A program made the position numbers and the translations under genes. Below the pieces are notes generated by a model. The model ran no database searches and was not told where the DNA came from. It saw only the letters and a list, made by a program, of their open reading frames with translations. Shown here one piece after another: positions 53,628 to 62,297 of a stretch of 64,000 nucleotides of DNA; the first letter of the stretch is position 1, and every line of letters begins with the position of its first letter. The stretch is from Endozoicomonas sp965198415. Its GTDB lineage: Bacteria > Pseudomonadota > Gammaproteobacteria > Pseudomonadales > Endozoicomonadaceae. Where the stretch lies: the NCBI GenBank assembly GCA_965198415.1, contig CBDAPN010000028.1, positions 372,001-436,000 on the forward strand, given 5' to 3'.

Positions 53628-54362
53628 AATAATTACTTCCTTAGTAAGAGTTATTGATAGTTTTTAACTAACAGAGAATGTGTACATTATGATTACCCAA
53701 AAGCTGCTATTTTCAAAAATGGCATTGGCTTGAATCGTGCTGGGCACTCCTCATAAATATTCTTTTGGCTTTTAATCAAACGTGTTTTTTCTCTTGTCCT
53801 GTTAACTTGATTGTTAACATACTTACTTAGTCAATTGGTATTTAAAAAAGTTCCACGACCGGTCAAAAAAAATTAAAAAAGTTATTTTTTTGCTTTTATG
53901 AATTGATTGCGGGAGAAAGCGGCCTGTATTCTGGATAAAAATGGATGGGCAAAATGAGCCTGATAATTTGTCTCGCAAAAACAGTATCTTTTTCTAAGTG
54001 CGCCATTAATAGGTTGTAACTACCTGTAAATAATAATTTTTTTAATTTGAGCTGGGTGCCGTTGATTGTGATGTTTTTATGATCCATTAGGGGCGTTCAC
54101 TTTTTCGGTGTATTTGAGTCACCTCAAACCACACTAATAATTGTGCCGATATACCTACGAAGGTCGGAGTCTCTGGCCAGAAGTGGGCTCTTCTTTGGTG
54201 AAAATAATGATGAGCGGTTTCGCCGTATCAGGCTAACCTGTCTGCGGTAGGGGTTTTTAAGCAGCACTGAGCCTGGTTCCTAGTACCCGTTGTCTCTTAC
54301 CTTTGGTTATAATGCCAACCGGGTAGTCCTGATTTTGTTTATTTTGAAAAAGGTACGGATGC
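53628..54362. other. AT-rich intergenic region before mltB
   Basis: About 735 bases separate a divergent minus-strand gene from mltB. A dyad GTTAAC-N6-GTTAAC (53801-53818) lies about 175 bases upstream of the minus-strand gene. A 63-codon minus-strand frame (53896-54087, MDHKNITINGTQ) has no ribosome site or family, so I do not call it a gene. The mltB promoter must be in the right part. Confidence 0.45.
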
Positions 54363-55430
54363 ATGAAAATATTCCCAAGCGTGTTTCGTCGCATTGTGGT
54401 AAGTAGTGTGCTGTTGGCAGTTATTTCAGGCATTCCCGCAGCTGTAGTCGCCCATGAGCGCTCAGCTGGTGGTTATTTGGGTAGGTCGGATGTCAGTGAG
54501 TTTATTGATGAGCTGACAAAGGAGAGTAACTTTTCACGCCAGGAGCTGGAGCAGCTGATTGGCCGGGCTGAACGCTCTGAGCGAGCTCTTGAGCTTATCA
54601 GCAAGCCGGCAGAGGGGACGCTGCAGTGGAAGGATTACCGGAAAATTTTTCTAACGCCAGAGCGGATTGCCAAAGGCGTGGCGTTTTGGGAAAAAAACGC
54701 CAATACGTTGAACGCCGTCGAAAAAGAGTTAAAAGTTCCGGCCAGTATTATTGTGGCCATCATTGGGGTGGAGACCTATTACGGTCGTCAAACCGGTGGC
54801 TTTAGGGTGATTGATGCCCTGACAACCCTTGGGTTTGACTTTCCGAAGCGAAGCAAGTTTTTTCGTCAAGAGTTGAAAAACTTTTTGTTGCTGGTGCAGG
54901 AACAGAACCTGAACATCGATGAATTAACCGGCTCATATGCCGGTGCTATGGGTATTCCGCAGTTTATGCCTTCGAGTTACCGGGCTTATGCGGTGGATTA
55001 TACCGGAGACCAGCAAGCCAACATTTGGCGCAACGATGCGGACGCCATCGCCAGTGTGGCAAATTATCTACAACAGCACGGATGGAAATACGGTAACCAT
55101 ATCGCCTTTGAGGCAACAGTCTCTGGGAAAGGGTATGCCAAAGTTATATCCTCCGGGCTGCAGCCCGATAAGCGGCTGATTCAGGTGCAAAAAGCGGGCT
55201 GGTCAGTTTCCGGGAGTATTCCAAAATCAGCAAAAGTTTTGCCAATGCGCCATGAAGGCAGCGCAGGGCCGGAGTACTGGCTGGGGTTGCACAATTTTTA
55301 TGTCATCACCCGCTATAACCGTAGCCAGATGTACGCTTTGGCGGTTTATCAGCTGGCGAGGGAAATAAAAGCCGACTACAACCGGACACTGGCAAAACGA
55401 AGCGATTCAGAAAAAGGAAATAAAGGGTAG
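54363..55430 (+). CDS. mltB: Membrane-bound lytic murein transglycosylase B
   Basis: A 355-residue periplasmic enzyme that cleaves the glycan backbone of peptidoglycan, leaving 1,6-anhydromuropeptides. An N-terminal hydrophobic segment (IVVSSVLLAVISGIPAAVVA) precedes VSEFIDELTKESNFSRQEL. The catalytic Glu137 is in GVETYYGRQTGGFRVIDALTTLGFDFPKR, followed by GSYAGAMGIPQFMPSSYRAYAVDY, the MltB lysozyme-like core. The signal segment lacks a clear lipobox, so this protein may be soluble or signal-anchored rather than a lipoprotein. It overlaps rlpA by one base (TAGTG). Confidence 0.94.
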   Translation: MKIFPSVFRRIVVSSVLLAVISGIPAAVVAHERSAGGYLGRSDVSEFIDELTKESNFSRQELEQLIGRAERSERALELISKPAEGTLQWKDYRKIFLTPERIAKGVAFWEKNANTLNAVEKELKVPASIIVAIIGVETYYGRQTGGFRVIDALTTLGFDFPKRSKFFRQELKNFLLLVQEQNLNIDELTGSYAGAMGIPQFMPSSYRAYAVDYTGDQQANIWRNDADAIASVANYLQQHGWKYGNHIAFEATVSGKGYAKVISSGLQPDKRLIQVQKAGWSVSGSIPKSAKVLPMRHEGSAGPEYWLGLHNFYVITRYNRSQMYALAVYQLAREIKADYNRTLAKRSDSEKGNKG

Positions 55431-56206
55431 TGTTAAATTTGCGTTTAATTTTGTCCACCCTGCTGCTCATGGCACTGGCAGGGTGTAGCAGCAGGAAGAT
55501 TCAGGATGGCCCGCCTGCTGGTCATGTGGATGTTGATACCATCGAAAATGCAGTGGTGGCGCCCATTCAGGTGCCATTAAAGGCCTCGCCCTACACGTTC
55601 GCAGGTGTTACTTATCAGCCGTTGTCTTCTGCCAATGGGTATGCTGAAACCGGACAAGCGTCTTGGTATGGCACGAAGTTCCATGGTCGGCAGACAGCGA
55701 ATGGTGAAATTTACGATATGTTCAAAATGACCGCCGCGCACAAAACATTGCCTCTGCCTTCTTATGTCAGGGTTACCAATGTTGAGAATGGTCTGTCGGT
55801 GGTGCTGCGTGTGAATGACCGGGGGCCTTTCCATGGTAACCGGCTGATTGATCTCTCTTATGTTGCAGCTAAAAAGCTCGGTTTTGCCGACTCAGGATTG
55901 GCTCATGTATCTGTTGAAGGCATTGATCATCAGACTTTTTCCAACGCTTCTACCCGGCCAGTGGATGGGGAGTTACTTTTCCTGCAGTTGGCGGCTTTGC
56001 AAAACTATCATAATGCCCAACTGTTACGCAGAGACCTCTTTTCCAAAGCTGGCCTGCGAGCCACGGTGATAAAGGGTGAGGAGGACGAGCCTTTATATCG
56101 GGTGCGGGTCGGGCCTGTTGAGAGCCCTGAACATCTGGACTCTTTACTGGAGACTTTGCTTGCCGCAGAGTTTGAACCGCCTTTTCTTGTTTATGAGAAA
56201 GAATGA
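55430..56206 (+). CDS. rlpA: Septal ring lytic transglycosylase RlpA
   Basis: A 258-residue outer-membrane lipoprotein. The lipobox is LAGC (Cys about residue 19). The double-psi beta-barrel domain shows GQASWYGTKFHGRQTANGE, MTAAHKTLPLPS and NDRGPFHGNRLIDLSYVAAKKLG, with catalytic Glu and Asp at the family positions. A C-terminal SPOR-like domain (about residues 180-258, LLFLQLAALQNYHNAQLLRR) should bind denuded glycan at the septum. GTG at 55430 overlaps the mltB stop, with AAAGG upstream. RlpA cleaves stem-peptide-free glycan in Pseudomonas; the same role is likely here. Confidence 0.94.
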   Translation: MLNLRLILSTLLLMALAGCSSRKIQDGPPAGHVDVDTIENAVVAPIQVPLKASPYTFAGVTYQPLSSANGYAETGQASWYGTKFHGRQTANGEIYDMFKMTAAHKTLPLPSYVRVTNVENGLSVVLRVNDRGPFHGNRLIDLSYVAAKKLGFADSGLAHVSVEGIDHQTFSNASTRPVDGELLFLQLAALQNYHNAQLLRRDLFSKAGLRATVIKGEEDEPLYRVRVGPVESPEHLDSLLETLLAAEFEPPFLVYEKE

Positions 56207-56330
56207 TTGATAAATACTGCTGGTCGGTGGTGAATAAACAGCCTTTCCTATGGCCGTTGGTAGTAATCACTACTTTGTTAACATGCCGACGCACTACCTG
56301 TTGGTATAAATCAGTAGCAGTAAGTCGCAG

Positions 56331-56359
56331 TTAACCTTGAAAGACTTGAATATTATAAT
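56331..56359 (+). promoter_or_regulatory. Candidate sigma-70 promoter for dacA
   Basis: A consensus -10 TATAAT (56354-56359) lies 35 bases before the dacA ATG. A -35-like TTAACC (56331-56336, four of six matches) is 17 bases upstream of it. Confidence 0.55.
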
Positions 56360-56393
56360 GGCGCAAATTCATATACTCAGAGCATTTACCTGA

Positions 56394-57590
56394 ATGAGCA
56401 AAACTACTTTTTCTCCCCGCCGCTGGCTGGGAGCTTTGGCCATGGCTGGTCTTGTGTTGGCCGGTCAGGCCCATGCGGTTGGACAGATTCCTTCGCCACC
56501 GGAAGTGGCACTAAAAAGCTACATCCTGATGGATGTGGACAGCGGTGAAGTACTGGCATCCGAAGCACCAGACCAACCGATGCACCCCGCCAGCCTGACT
56601 AAAATGATGACGGCTTATCTGGCTGAAATGGAGCTGGCTGCCGGTAATATCAAACGAGAAGATAAAGTACTGATCAGCGAAAAAGCCTGGAGCCTCGGTG
56701 GTTCCACCATGTTCATCGAAGTGGGCGAGCGAGTGCCGGTTGAGGAGTTGCTCAAAGGTATCATCATCGTCTCTGGCAATGATGCCAGCGTTGCCATGGC
56801 GGAACATATTGCCGGTAGCGAAGACGCCTTTGCCCAGCTGATGAACAGTACCGCCAAAAGCCTTGGCATGAACAGTACCCGCTTTCAGAACTCCTCTGGC
56901 TGGCCCGTTGCTGACCACTACTCTACGGCTCGTGATCTGGCAACCCTTAGCAAGCACATTGTTGAGGATTTTCCGGAGCAATACAGTCTTTATGCAGAAA
57001 AATATTATCAGTATGGCGTGGATAAAAAGAGCGGTAAGCCGCTGCGTCGTCAGGCGAACCGTAACCGCTTGCTGTGGACCAACCCTTATGTGGATGGCCT
57101 GAAAACCGGCCATATCGAAAAAACCGGTTACCACCTTGCGGTCACATCCCAGCGTGATGGTCGTCGCTTGATTGCTGTACTGCTTGGCTCCAAAAGCGAA
57201 AAGCAGCGGGCAGACGATGCCCAGAAACTGCTGACCTACGGTTTTCGTTTTTTTGACAACGTTGACGTGAAAAAAGGCAACGAGCCGCTGCAGAACATTA
57301 AAGTCTGGAAGGGCGAGATCAGTGAAATTCCGGTAGGTATCGCTGAAGATCTGGTGGTTACAGTGCCAAGAGGCACCGCTAAAAGTCTGGCGGCGTCGCT
57401 AATCATTGAGCCAAACCTGGAGGCTCCTATTGAAATTGGGCAAACCATCGGTAGCGTTAAAGTGATGCTGGAAGACAAGCTGGTGAAAGAAGTGCCGCTG
57501 GTGGCTCAGCAAGCGGTTGCACAAGGTGGTTTTTTCAAGCGACTCTGGGATAGTATTGTGCTGTTTTTCAGCGGGTTCTTTGCCTCTTAA
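56394..57590 (+). CDS. dacA: D-alanyl-D-alanine carboxypeptidase, PBP5/6 type
   Basis: A 398-residue low-molecular-mass PBP that removes the terminal D-Ala from peptidoglycan stem peptides. A Sec signal peptide (ALAMAGLVLAGQAHA) is followed by the catalytic domain with S67-L-T-K70 in HPASLTKMM, the S-G-N motif in IIVSGNDASVAMAEH and KTG in GLKTGHIEKTGYHLAV. The PBP5 C-terminal beta domain follows, then an amphipathic membrane-binding helix at the end (RLWDSIVLFFSGFFAS). It has its own promoter and a strong terminator and so is probably monocistronic. Confidence 0.97.
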   Translation: MSKTTFSPRRWLGALAMAGLVLAGQAHAVGQIPSPPEVALKSYILMDVDSGEVLASEAPDQPMHPASLTKMMTAYLAEMELAAGNIKREDKVLISEKAWSLGGSTMFIEVGERVPVEELLKGIIIVSGNDASVAMAEHIAGSEDAFAQLMNSTAKSLGMNSTRFQNSSGWPVADHYSTARDLATLSKHIVEDFPEQYSLYAEKYYQYGVDKKSGKPLRRQANRNRLLWTNPYVDGLKTGHIEKTGYHLAVTSQRDGRRLIAVLLGSKSEKQRADDAQKLLTYGFRFFDNVDVKKGNEPLQNIKVWKGEISEIPVGIAEDLVVTVPRGTAKSLAASLIIEPNLEAPIEIGQTIGSVKVMLEDKLVKEVPLVAQQAVAQGGFFKRLWDSIVLFFSGFFAS

Positions 57591-57751
57591 GAGGCTGCCT
57601 GAGAATAGAGCCCATCGAGGCGACCTGCACGGGCGATGATGGTGGAAAATTGAGGATAAATAATCGGTGATTTACAGTCTGTAGAGGTTTTTTACTGTAA
57701 ATCCCTGATTTTTAGATCAGTTTTCTGTCATCACAGTATGGCGGTCTCCTG

Positions 57752-57780
57752 ACGCTGCATGTGGCAGCGTTTTTCGTTTT
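57752..57780 (+). terminator. Rho-independent terminator after dacA
   Basis: ACGCTGC and GCAGCGT form a perfect 7-bp stem around ATGTG, followed directly by TTTTCGTTTT. It lies about 160 bases after the dacA stop and just before ybeD. Confidence 0.85.
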
Positions 57781-57852
57781 ATCACCGGGGAAATGGTGTT
57801 GTTATGGCTCGCAGTGGATGAAGCGAGCCACTGCCCCGATCAAGGTTTTTTT

Positions 57853-58119
57853 ATGAAAGAGTTAAACCCGCCCAAAATTGAGTTTCCCTGTGCATACCCG
57901 ATCCGTATCGTGGGCCATAGTGCGCCAGATTTTAAAGAGTTTGTGCTGCAAATCGTCGCCAACCACGACCCAAACTTCAACGGCGAAGCGACGCTGAAAT
58001 CCAGCCGGACGGGTAAATTTTTGTCGGCGACCGTGGTGATCACTGCAACCGGTGAGCCTCAGCTGCAGGCGTTATTTGAAGAGCTCAAGGCCAGCGGTCG
58101 CATTGAGATGGTGCTGTAA
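57853..58119 (+). CDS. ybeD: DUF493 (YbeD-family) protein
   Basis: An 88-residue protein matching YbeD: MKELNPPKIEFPCAYPIRIVG opening, a beta-alpha-beta ferredoxin-like fold with ATLKSSRTGKFLSATVVITA, and the conserved end ELKASGRIEMVL. YbeD has an ACT-like fold and is usually coded before lipB, suggesting a link to lipoylation; its function is unproven. ATG at 57853 has AAGG upstream and gives the family length; an upstream start at 57793 would add 20 unconserved residues. The lipB start follows the stop within about ten bases. Confidence 0.92.
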   Translation: MKELNPPKIEFPCAYPIRIVGHSAPDFKEFVLQIVANHDPNFNGEATLKSSRTGKFLSATVVITATGEPQLQALFEELKASGRIEMVL

Positions 58120-58129
58120 GGTGAGTGAC

Positions 58130-58819
58130 GTGAGCGAGCTGACTGACTATCCGGGCAGTGATCTGATTATCCGCCATCTTGGTTGCAGAGACTATGTTCC
58201 GGTCTGGCAAGCTATGAAACAATTTACCACCGGGCGCAATGAGCAGACACCGGATGAGATCTGGATGGTTGAACACCCCCCGGTGTTTACTCAGGGGCAG
58301 GCGGGTAAACCCGAGCATGTGTTGCTTCCCGGTGAGATTCCGGTCATTAAGGTCGATCGTGGTGGGCAGGTGACTTATCATGGCCCGGGGCAGCTGGTTT
58401 TTTATTTCCTGATTGATGTTCGCCGCAAACGCAGTGGCCCTCGGGCTATGGTGACGGCGCTGGAAAACGCCACCATTGCCATGCTCGCCCAATACGGCAT
58501 TGTGGCGAAAAACAAGTCAGATGCCCCGGGTGTTTATGTAAATGGTGCTAAAATAGCATCCCTGGGGCTCAGATTTCGTAAAATGTGCTCATACCACGGC
58601 CTTAGCCTGAACGTCGACATGGATCTGGAGCCGTTTAACCGCATAAACCCCTGCGGTTACCCCGGGCTTGATGTGGTGGATATGGCTACGCTGCTTGGCA
58701 GTGTTGATATTACCGAGGCTCGTCAGCGGTTATTGGTCTGTTTGCAGACCGCGTTGAACTATTCGGGTGTACAACGTGAGGTTGACCAACTGCCGGAACA
58801 GCCTTCTATTAACAGTTAA
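58130..58819 (+). CDS. lipB: Octanoyltransferase LipB
   Basis: A 229-residue enzyme that moves octanoyl from acyl carrier protein to the lipoyl domains of 2-oxoacid dehydrogenases and the glycine cleavage H protein. Motifs are VEHPPVFTQGQAG, KVDRGGQVTYHGPGQLVFY, the catalytic lysine in NGAKIASLGLR, and Cys175 in NPCGYPGLDVVDM. The start is probably GTG at 58130, with AAGG eight bases upstream. A GTG at 58121 and a longer frame from 58052 overlapping ybeD are less likely. It works directly before LipA, which is encoded next. Confidence 0.95.
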   Translation: MSELTDYPGSDLIIRHLGCRDYVPVWQAMKQFTTGRNEQTPDEIWMVEHPPVFTQGQAGKPEHVLLPGEIPVIKVDRGGQVTYHGPGQLVFYFLIDVRRKRSGPRAMVTALENATIAMLAQYGIVAKNKSDAPGVYVNGAKIASLGLRFRKMCSYHGLSLNVDMDLEPFNRINPCGYPGLDVVDMATLLGSVDITEARQRLLVCLQTALNYSGVQREVDQLPEQPSINS

Positions 58820-58846
58820 TAAAGACAACAGCAGAGGTGAGGCAAG

Positions 58847-59935
58847 GTGGCTCAAACAGAAAACGTATCCGAGTTACCGGACAATCGCCAAGCGATTAAC
58901 ACCCGCTCCACCGGAGATAATCAGCGGATGAAGCCGGAACAGTTCATTCCTCTTTTACAAGTTGAAAGCGCGCCAGTTAAAAGCGGTACCAAGTTTGTGA
59001 ACGACAAAGGTATCACGGCGATCAAAAATGGCATCAAAGCCAGTGCCAGAAGTCCGCAGACGCCAATTCAGCGCAAACCACCCTGGCTTCGAATCAAAGC
59101 CAGCCACGGCACAAAATTTAAAGAAGTAAAAAGCACCGTACACACCCACAAACTCAGCACCGTCTGTGAAGAGGCCATGTGCCCTAACATTAATGAGTGT
59201 TGGAGCTCAGGCACGGCCACCATCATGCTGATGGGGGACACCTGTACCCGAGCCTGCCGCTTTTGTGCGGTAAACACCGGCAACCCTAAGGGGTGGCTGG
59301 ATCTGGAGGAGCCTGAGCACACCGCCGAGTCGGTTAAACTGATGCAGCTTAAATATCTGGTGCTGACCTCCGTTAACCGGGATGACCTTCCCGATGGTGG
59401 TGCCGGTCATTACGCTGCGGTGGTCAAACGGGTCAAAGAAGAGAATCCTGGCACCGAGGTTGAAGCGTTGACGCCGGATTTTCTTGGGGATTTATCTGCG
59501 GTGGAAACCGTTGTCGACAGCGGTATTGCCGTCTTTGCCCAGAATGTAGAGACCGTTCGCCGCCTGACGCATCCGGTGCGCGACCCCCGAGCCAGTTATG
59601 AGCAGACGCTTGCGGTACTCGCCCATGCCAAAAAATACCGCCCAGAGGTGCTGACTAAAACCAGCTTGATGCTTGGTCTTGGCGAAACAGAGGATGAAAT
59701 TCTCGCTACGATGGACGACCTGCGGAGCATTAATGTAGACATTGTAACGTTCGGGCAATATCTGCAACCCACGGTGAACCACCTGCCCATTGAACGCTAC
59801 GTGACTCCGGAAGAGTTTGAAAAATATCGCCAATGGGGGCTCGATAGAGGGTTTCTCGAAGTAGTCTCCGGTGCTTTGGTGCGCTCTAGCTATCGGGCTG
59901 AGCAAGTCTTACAAAAAAATAATGTTGGCCTTTAA
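58847..59935 (+). CDS. lipA: Lipoyl synthase LipA
   Basis: A 362-residue radical-SAM enzyme that inserts two sulfurs into protein-bound octanoyl groups. The auxiliary cluster motif is CEEAMCPNINEC and the radical-SAM cluster motif is CTRACRFCAV. The conserved Arg-Ser-Ser near the end (VRSSYRAEQ) supplies the unusual serine ligand. It is about 40 residues longer than the Escherichia coli enzyme because of a polar N-terminal extension. GTG at 58847 has GAGG upstream. An internal ATG (MKPEQF, residue 28) would remove most of the extra part. Confidence 0.96.
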   Translation: MAQTENVSELPDNRQAINTRSTGDNQRMKPEQFIPLLQVESAPVKSGTKFVNDKGITAIKNGIKASARSPQTPIQRKPPWLRIKASHGTKFKEVKSTVHTHKLSTVCEEAMCPNINECWSSGTATIMLMGDTCTRACRFCAVNTGNPKGWLDLEEPEHTAESVKLMQLKYLVLTSVNRDDLPDGGAGHYAAVVKRVKEENPGTEVEALTPDFLGDLSAVETVVDSGIAVFAQNVETVRRLTHPVRDPRASYEQTLAVLAHAKKYRPEVLTKTSLMLGLGETEDEILATMDDLRSINVDIVTFGQYLQPTVNHLPIERYVTPEEFEKYRQWGLDRGFLEVVSGALVRSSYRAEQVLQKNNVGL

Positions 59936-60313
59936 GGCTTTTGCTGCACTCAGGCGTTAATGTCCATACCGTCGGTACTAACTCTCGTTTTCACTGTTCT
60001 ACGTGGAAGCGAGTGTTCGGCGGGGTTCTCTGTGTAAATCATGCACACTGCAAAAGCCGCCTTTAAGGGCTTGCCAGTCGTGCCGTCATAACAATTAGTA
60101 AACAAAAAACTACGATTTACTGGTAGGTGCCGGTAAGTCGGTTAATTTATGATGACCGATCTGAATTGTTGCAAACCGTTCACATTTTCAGGCCGATGTT
60201 TTGCTGCATTGCCAACGTGCTCCCACAGCCCCCTGGCAGGACAGAGTAATCAATATTATTCAATGAGTTAGCTTCCATAATCATTGATATGGCAGGAACC
60301 CAGCTTTAACACT
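59936..60313. other. Intergenic region after lipA
   Basis: About 375 bases with no credible gene. GGCTTTTGC just after lipA and GCAAAAGCC about 110 bases later are inverted copies, too far apart for a normal terminator. The promoter of the next gene is probably in the right part. Confidence 0.4.
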
Positions 60314-61027
60314 ATGTTTATTGACCATTACTGCACCTCACTGGCAGACAATCGTTTCTCCTTTACCCGTGAACAGGCGAGCCAGTTTGCGAAGCGCATT
60401 GCCAATGATTTTAATCCTCTGCACGACGAAGACAACACTCGCTTCTGCGTTCCCGGTGACCTATTGTTTGCCAAAATTCTGCTCAGCGAAGGGCTTTACG
60501 CAGACATGCGCGTTACCTTCAATGGCATGGTGTCGGACGGTGTTGAGCTGAAAATTGCCACCAATGAAAAAGGGCATCAAAGCATCTACGACGTTTCGGG
60601 TAAAACGTATCTGGACATTGAACGCCAAGGCGCCTGCAGCCACGATAAAACCATGATTGAACAGCTGGTGCGTAGCTATGTAGCTTTTTCCGGGGAGAGC
60701 TTTCCGGACGTTTTGGTACCGTTGATGAAAGCAAAGGGTGTGATGATCAGCCCGGTCAAACCGCTAGTGATTTACGACAGTATGGCCCTTAAAATGACAC
60801 AGGTTGACTTGGTAAATCCGCACCTTGAAGTTGCAGATTCAACCCTCGAAACCAATGGTAAGCGGGGAAAAGTCAATCTTAACTTCATCTACCGGGAAGA
60901 AAATGGTGCTGTGGTTGGTAAGGGCAAAAAAACCATGATTCTTTCTGGCCTGCGCCCCTTCGATCAGCAGGCTATTGATGCCATGGTGGAACAACACGTC
61001 GCCCGGCAGTGCCAATTTGCCAGTTAA
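60314..61027 (+). CDS. DUF3581 family protein
   Basis: A 237-residue cytoplasmic protein that fits the DUF3581 family over its length. It has FSFTREQASQFAKRIANDFNPLHDEDNTRFCVPGDLLFAKIL near the start, in which the DFNPLHD segment resembles a hot-dog/MaoC-type hydratase motif. A second half with SYVAFSGESFPDVLVPLMKAKG follows. The family is gammaproteobacterial and uncharacterised; a double hot-dog thioesterase or hydratase-like fold is my guess. The ATG at 60314 matches the family start (MFIDHYC). A TTG at 60284 would add ten residues. It appears monocistronic. Confidence 0.85.
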   Translation: MFIDHYCTSLADNRFSFTREQASQFAKRIANDFNPLHDEDNTRFCVPGDLLFAKILLSEGLYADMRVTFNGMVSDGVELKIATNEKGHQSIYDVSGKTYLDIERQGACSHDKTMIEQLVRSYVAFSGESFPDVLVPLMKAKGVMISPVKPLVIYDSMALKMTQVDLVNPHLEVADSTLETNGKRGKVNLNFIYREENGAVVGKGKKTMILSGLRPFDQQAIDAMVEQHVARQCQFAS

Positions 61028-61285
61028 TCGCTTTTGTGCGATTTGACTAGAACCGGCGTGACCGATAAGCAACGGCTGCAAATGTTGGCCGTTTTCGTTG
61101 CATACTCAGGGCAGGGTTCCCGAGTGGGCTTTTCTTCGAGGGGAGTATTCTTTTAAAACCTTTTGGCTGGGCTGTTCACTATTGGTCTTTCTCTTCATCA
61201 AATGTTTAGCACCAAAGTTTCTGATACGTTTCAGGTTGGATTGAGTTAGAATCGCCATAAAACTCAAGCCTTTCAGGAATCAAAG

Positions 61286-62104
61286 GTGAAGATAAAACCG
61301 TTATCCCAGCATATAGGTGCCTTGGTTGAAGACATTCAGCTGGCCGATCTGACAGACTTTCAAACCCTGTACCAAGCCTACCTCCAATATAAAGTGCTGT
61401 TTTTTCGTGAACAGGCGCTTACGCCGGAACAGCATTTGCAGCTTGGGCGGCGTTTTGGTCAGCTCGAACCTGTGCATCCATTTTTCCCCCATCTTCCTCA
61501 GGCTGAGCAAGTTGTAGTTATTGAGACTTCTGCCGGCAACCCGCCCGGCAAGAGCTATTGGCACACTGATCTGTCTTGGCAAAAAAAGCCCTCCCGTTGC
61601 TCAATTTTACATGCCCAACACTGCCCGAAGCAGGGGGGAGATACCATTTGGACCTCAATGGAAGCGGTGTGGCAAGCACTGAACGACGATGAAAAGCAAG
61701 TACTGCGCTCCTACTCTGCAACCCATGCTTTGCACGCCTTTGCTGGTAGCAAGTATGACTCCGTCGATGCTAGCGGTCGCAGCCATGTTGCCCGGGTCTC
61801 TGAACGCTACCCACCGGTTGTGCATCCGCTGGTAATCCACCACCCTGAAACGGGTAAAGAATCACTGTTTGTCAACGAGCAGTTCACCCGGCAAATTAAC
61901 GAATTGGCTAACGATGAAAGTGCAGCCTTGTTAGAAAAATTGTTTGCGCTGGTCAGAGATGAGGCGTTTCAGGTCAGGTTTGTCTGGCAGCCGGGATCTG
62001 TAGCTATTTGGGATAATTACTGCACAGCACACTATGCCGTGACCGACTACGGAGATCAGCCGCGACGTTTGCACCGGGTTACGGTAAGAGGAGCAACTTT
62101 GTGA
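61286..62104 (+). CDS. TauD/TfdA-family Fe(II)/2-oxoglutarate dioxygenase
   Basis: A 272-residue dioxygenase. The iron-binding facial triad is visible: His93 and Asp95 in SYWHTDLSW and His263 in RRLHRVTVRG. The 2-oxoglutarate-binding Arg is in the same C-terminal segment (QPRRLHRVTVRG). The N-terminus (IKPLSQHIGALVEDIQLADL) and GRRFGQLEPVHPFFPHLP are typical of taurine dioxygenase relatives. The substrate may be taurine or another sulfonate or carboxylate; no tau transporter genes are beside it, so the assignment stays at family level. GTG at 61286 has CAGGAA upstream. Confidence 0.9.
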   Translation: MKIKPLSQHIGALVEDIQLADLTDFQTLYQAYLQYKVLFFREQALTPEQHLQLGRRFGQLEPVHPFFPHLPQAEQVVVIETSAGNPPGKSYWHTDLSWQKKPSRCSILHAQHCPKQGGDTIWTSMEAVWQALNDDEKQVLRSYSATHALHAFAGSKYDSVDASGRSHVARVSERYPPVVHPLVIHHPETGKESLFVNEQFTRQINELANDESAALLEKLFALVRDEAFQVRFVWQPGSVAIWDNYCTAHYAVTDYGDQPRRLHRVTVRGATL

Positions 62105-62297
62105 GGTGGCATGGGTGTATTTGAATCATGTTGTTTAATGAAGACTTTGCTAATTATCTTGCGTAACAGCTGATTTGGGTAACGAAAAGAAACACTGGTA
62201 GTTAAAGGCACGTGTTTACTAATTAATGGTGGTAAATAAGGTAAATTATTAATTTGGCCAAAATTTTATGCTGTTTGATTGGTGTTAACCAAAAAAT

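Noticed and set aside
53896..54087. A 63-codon minus-strand frame in the mltB upstream region
   Set aside because: It lacks a Shine-Dalgarno and any recognised domain. AT-rich DNA gives such frames by chance.
59937..60060. Inverted copies of GGCTTTTGC after lipA as a terminator
   Set aside because: The arms are about 110 bases apart with no compact stem-loop or T tract.
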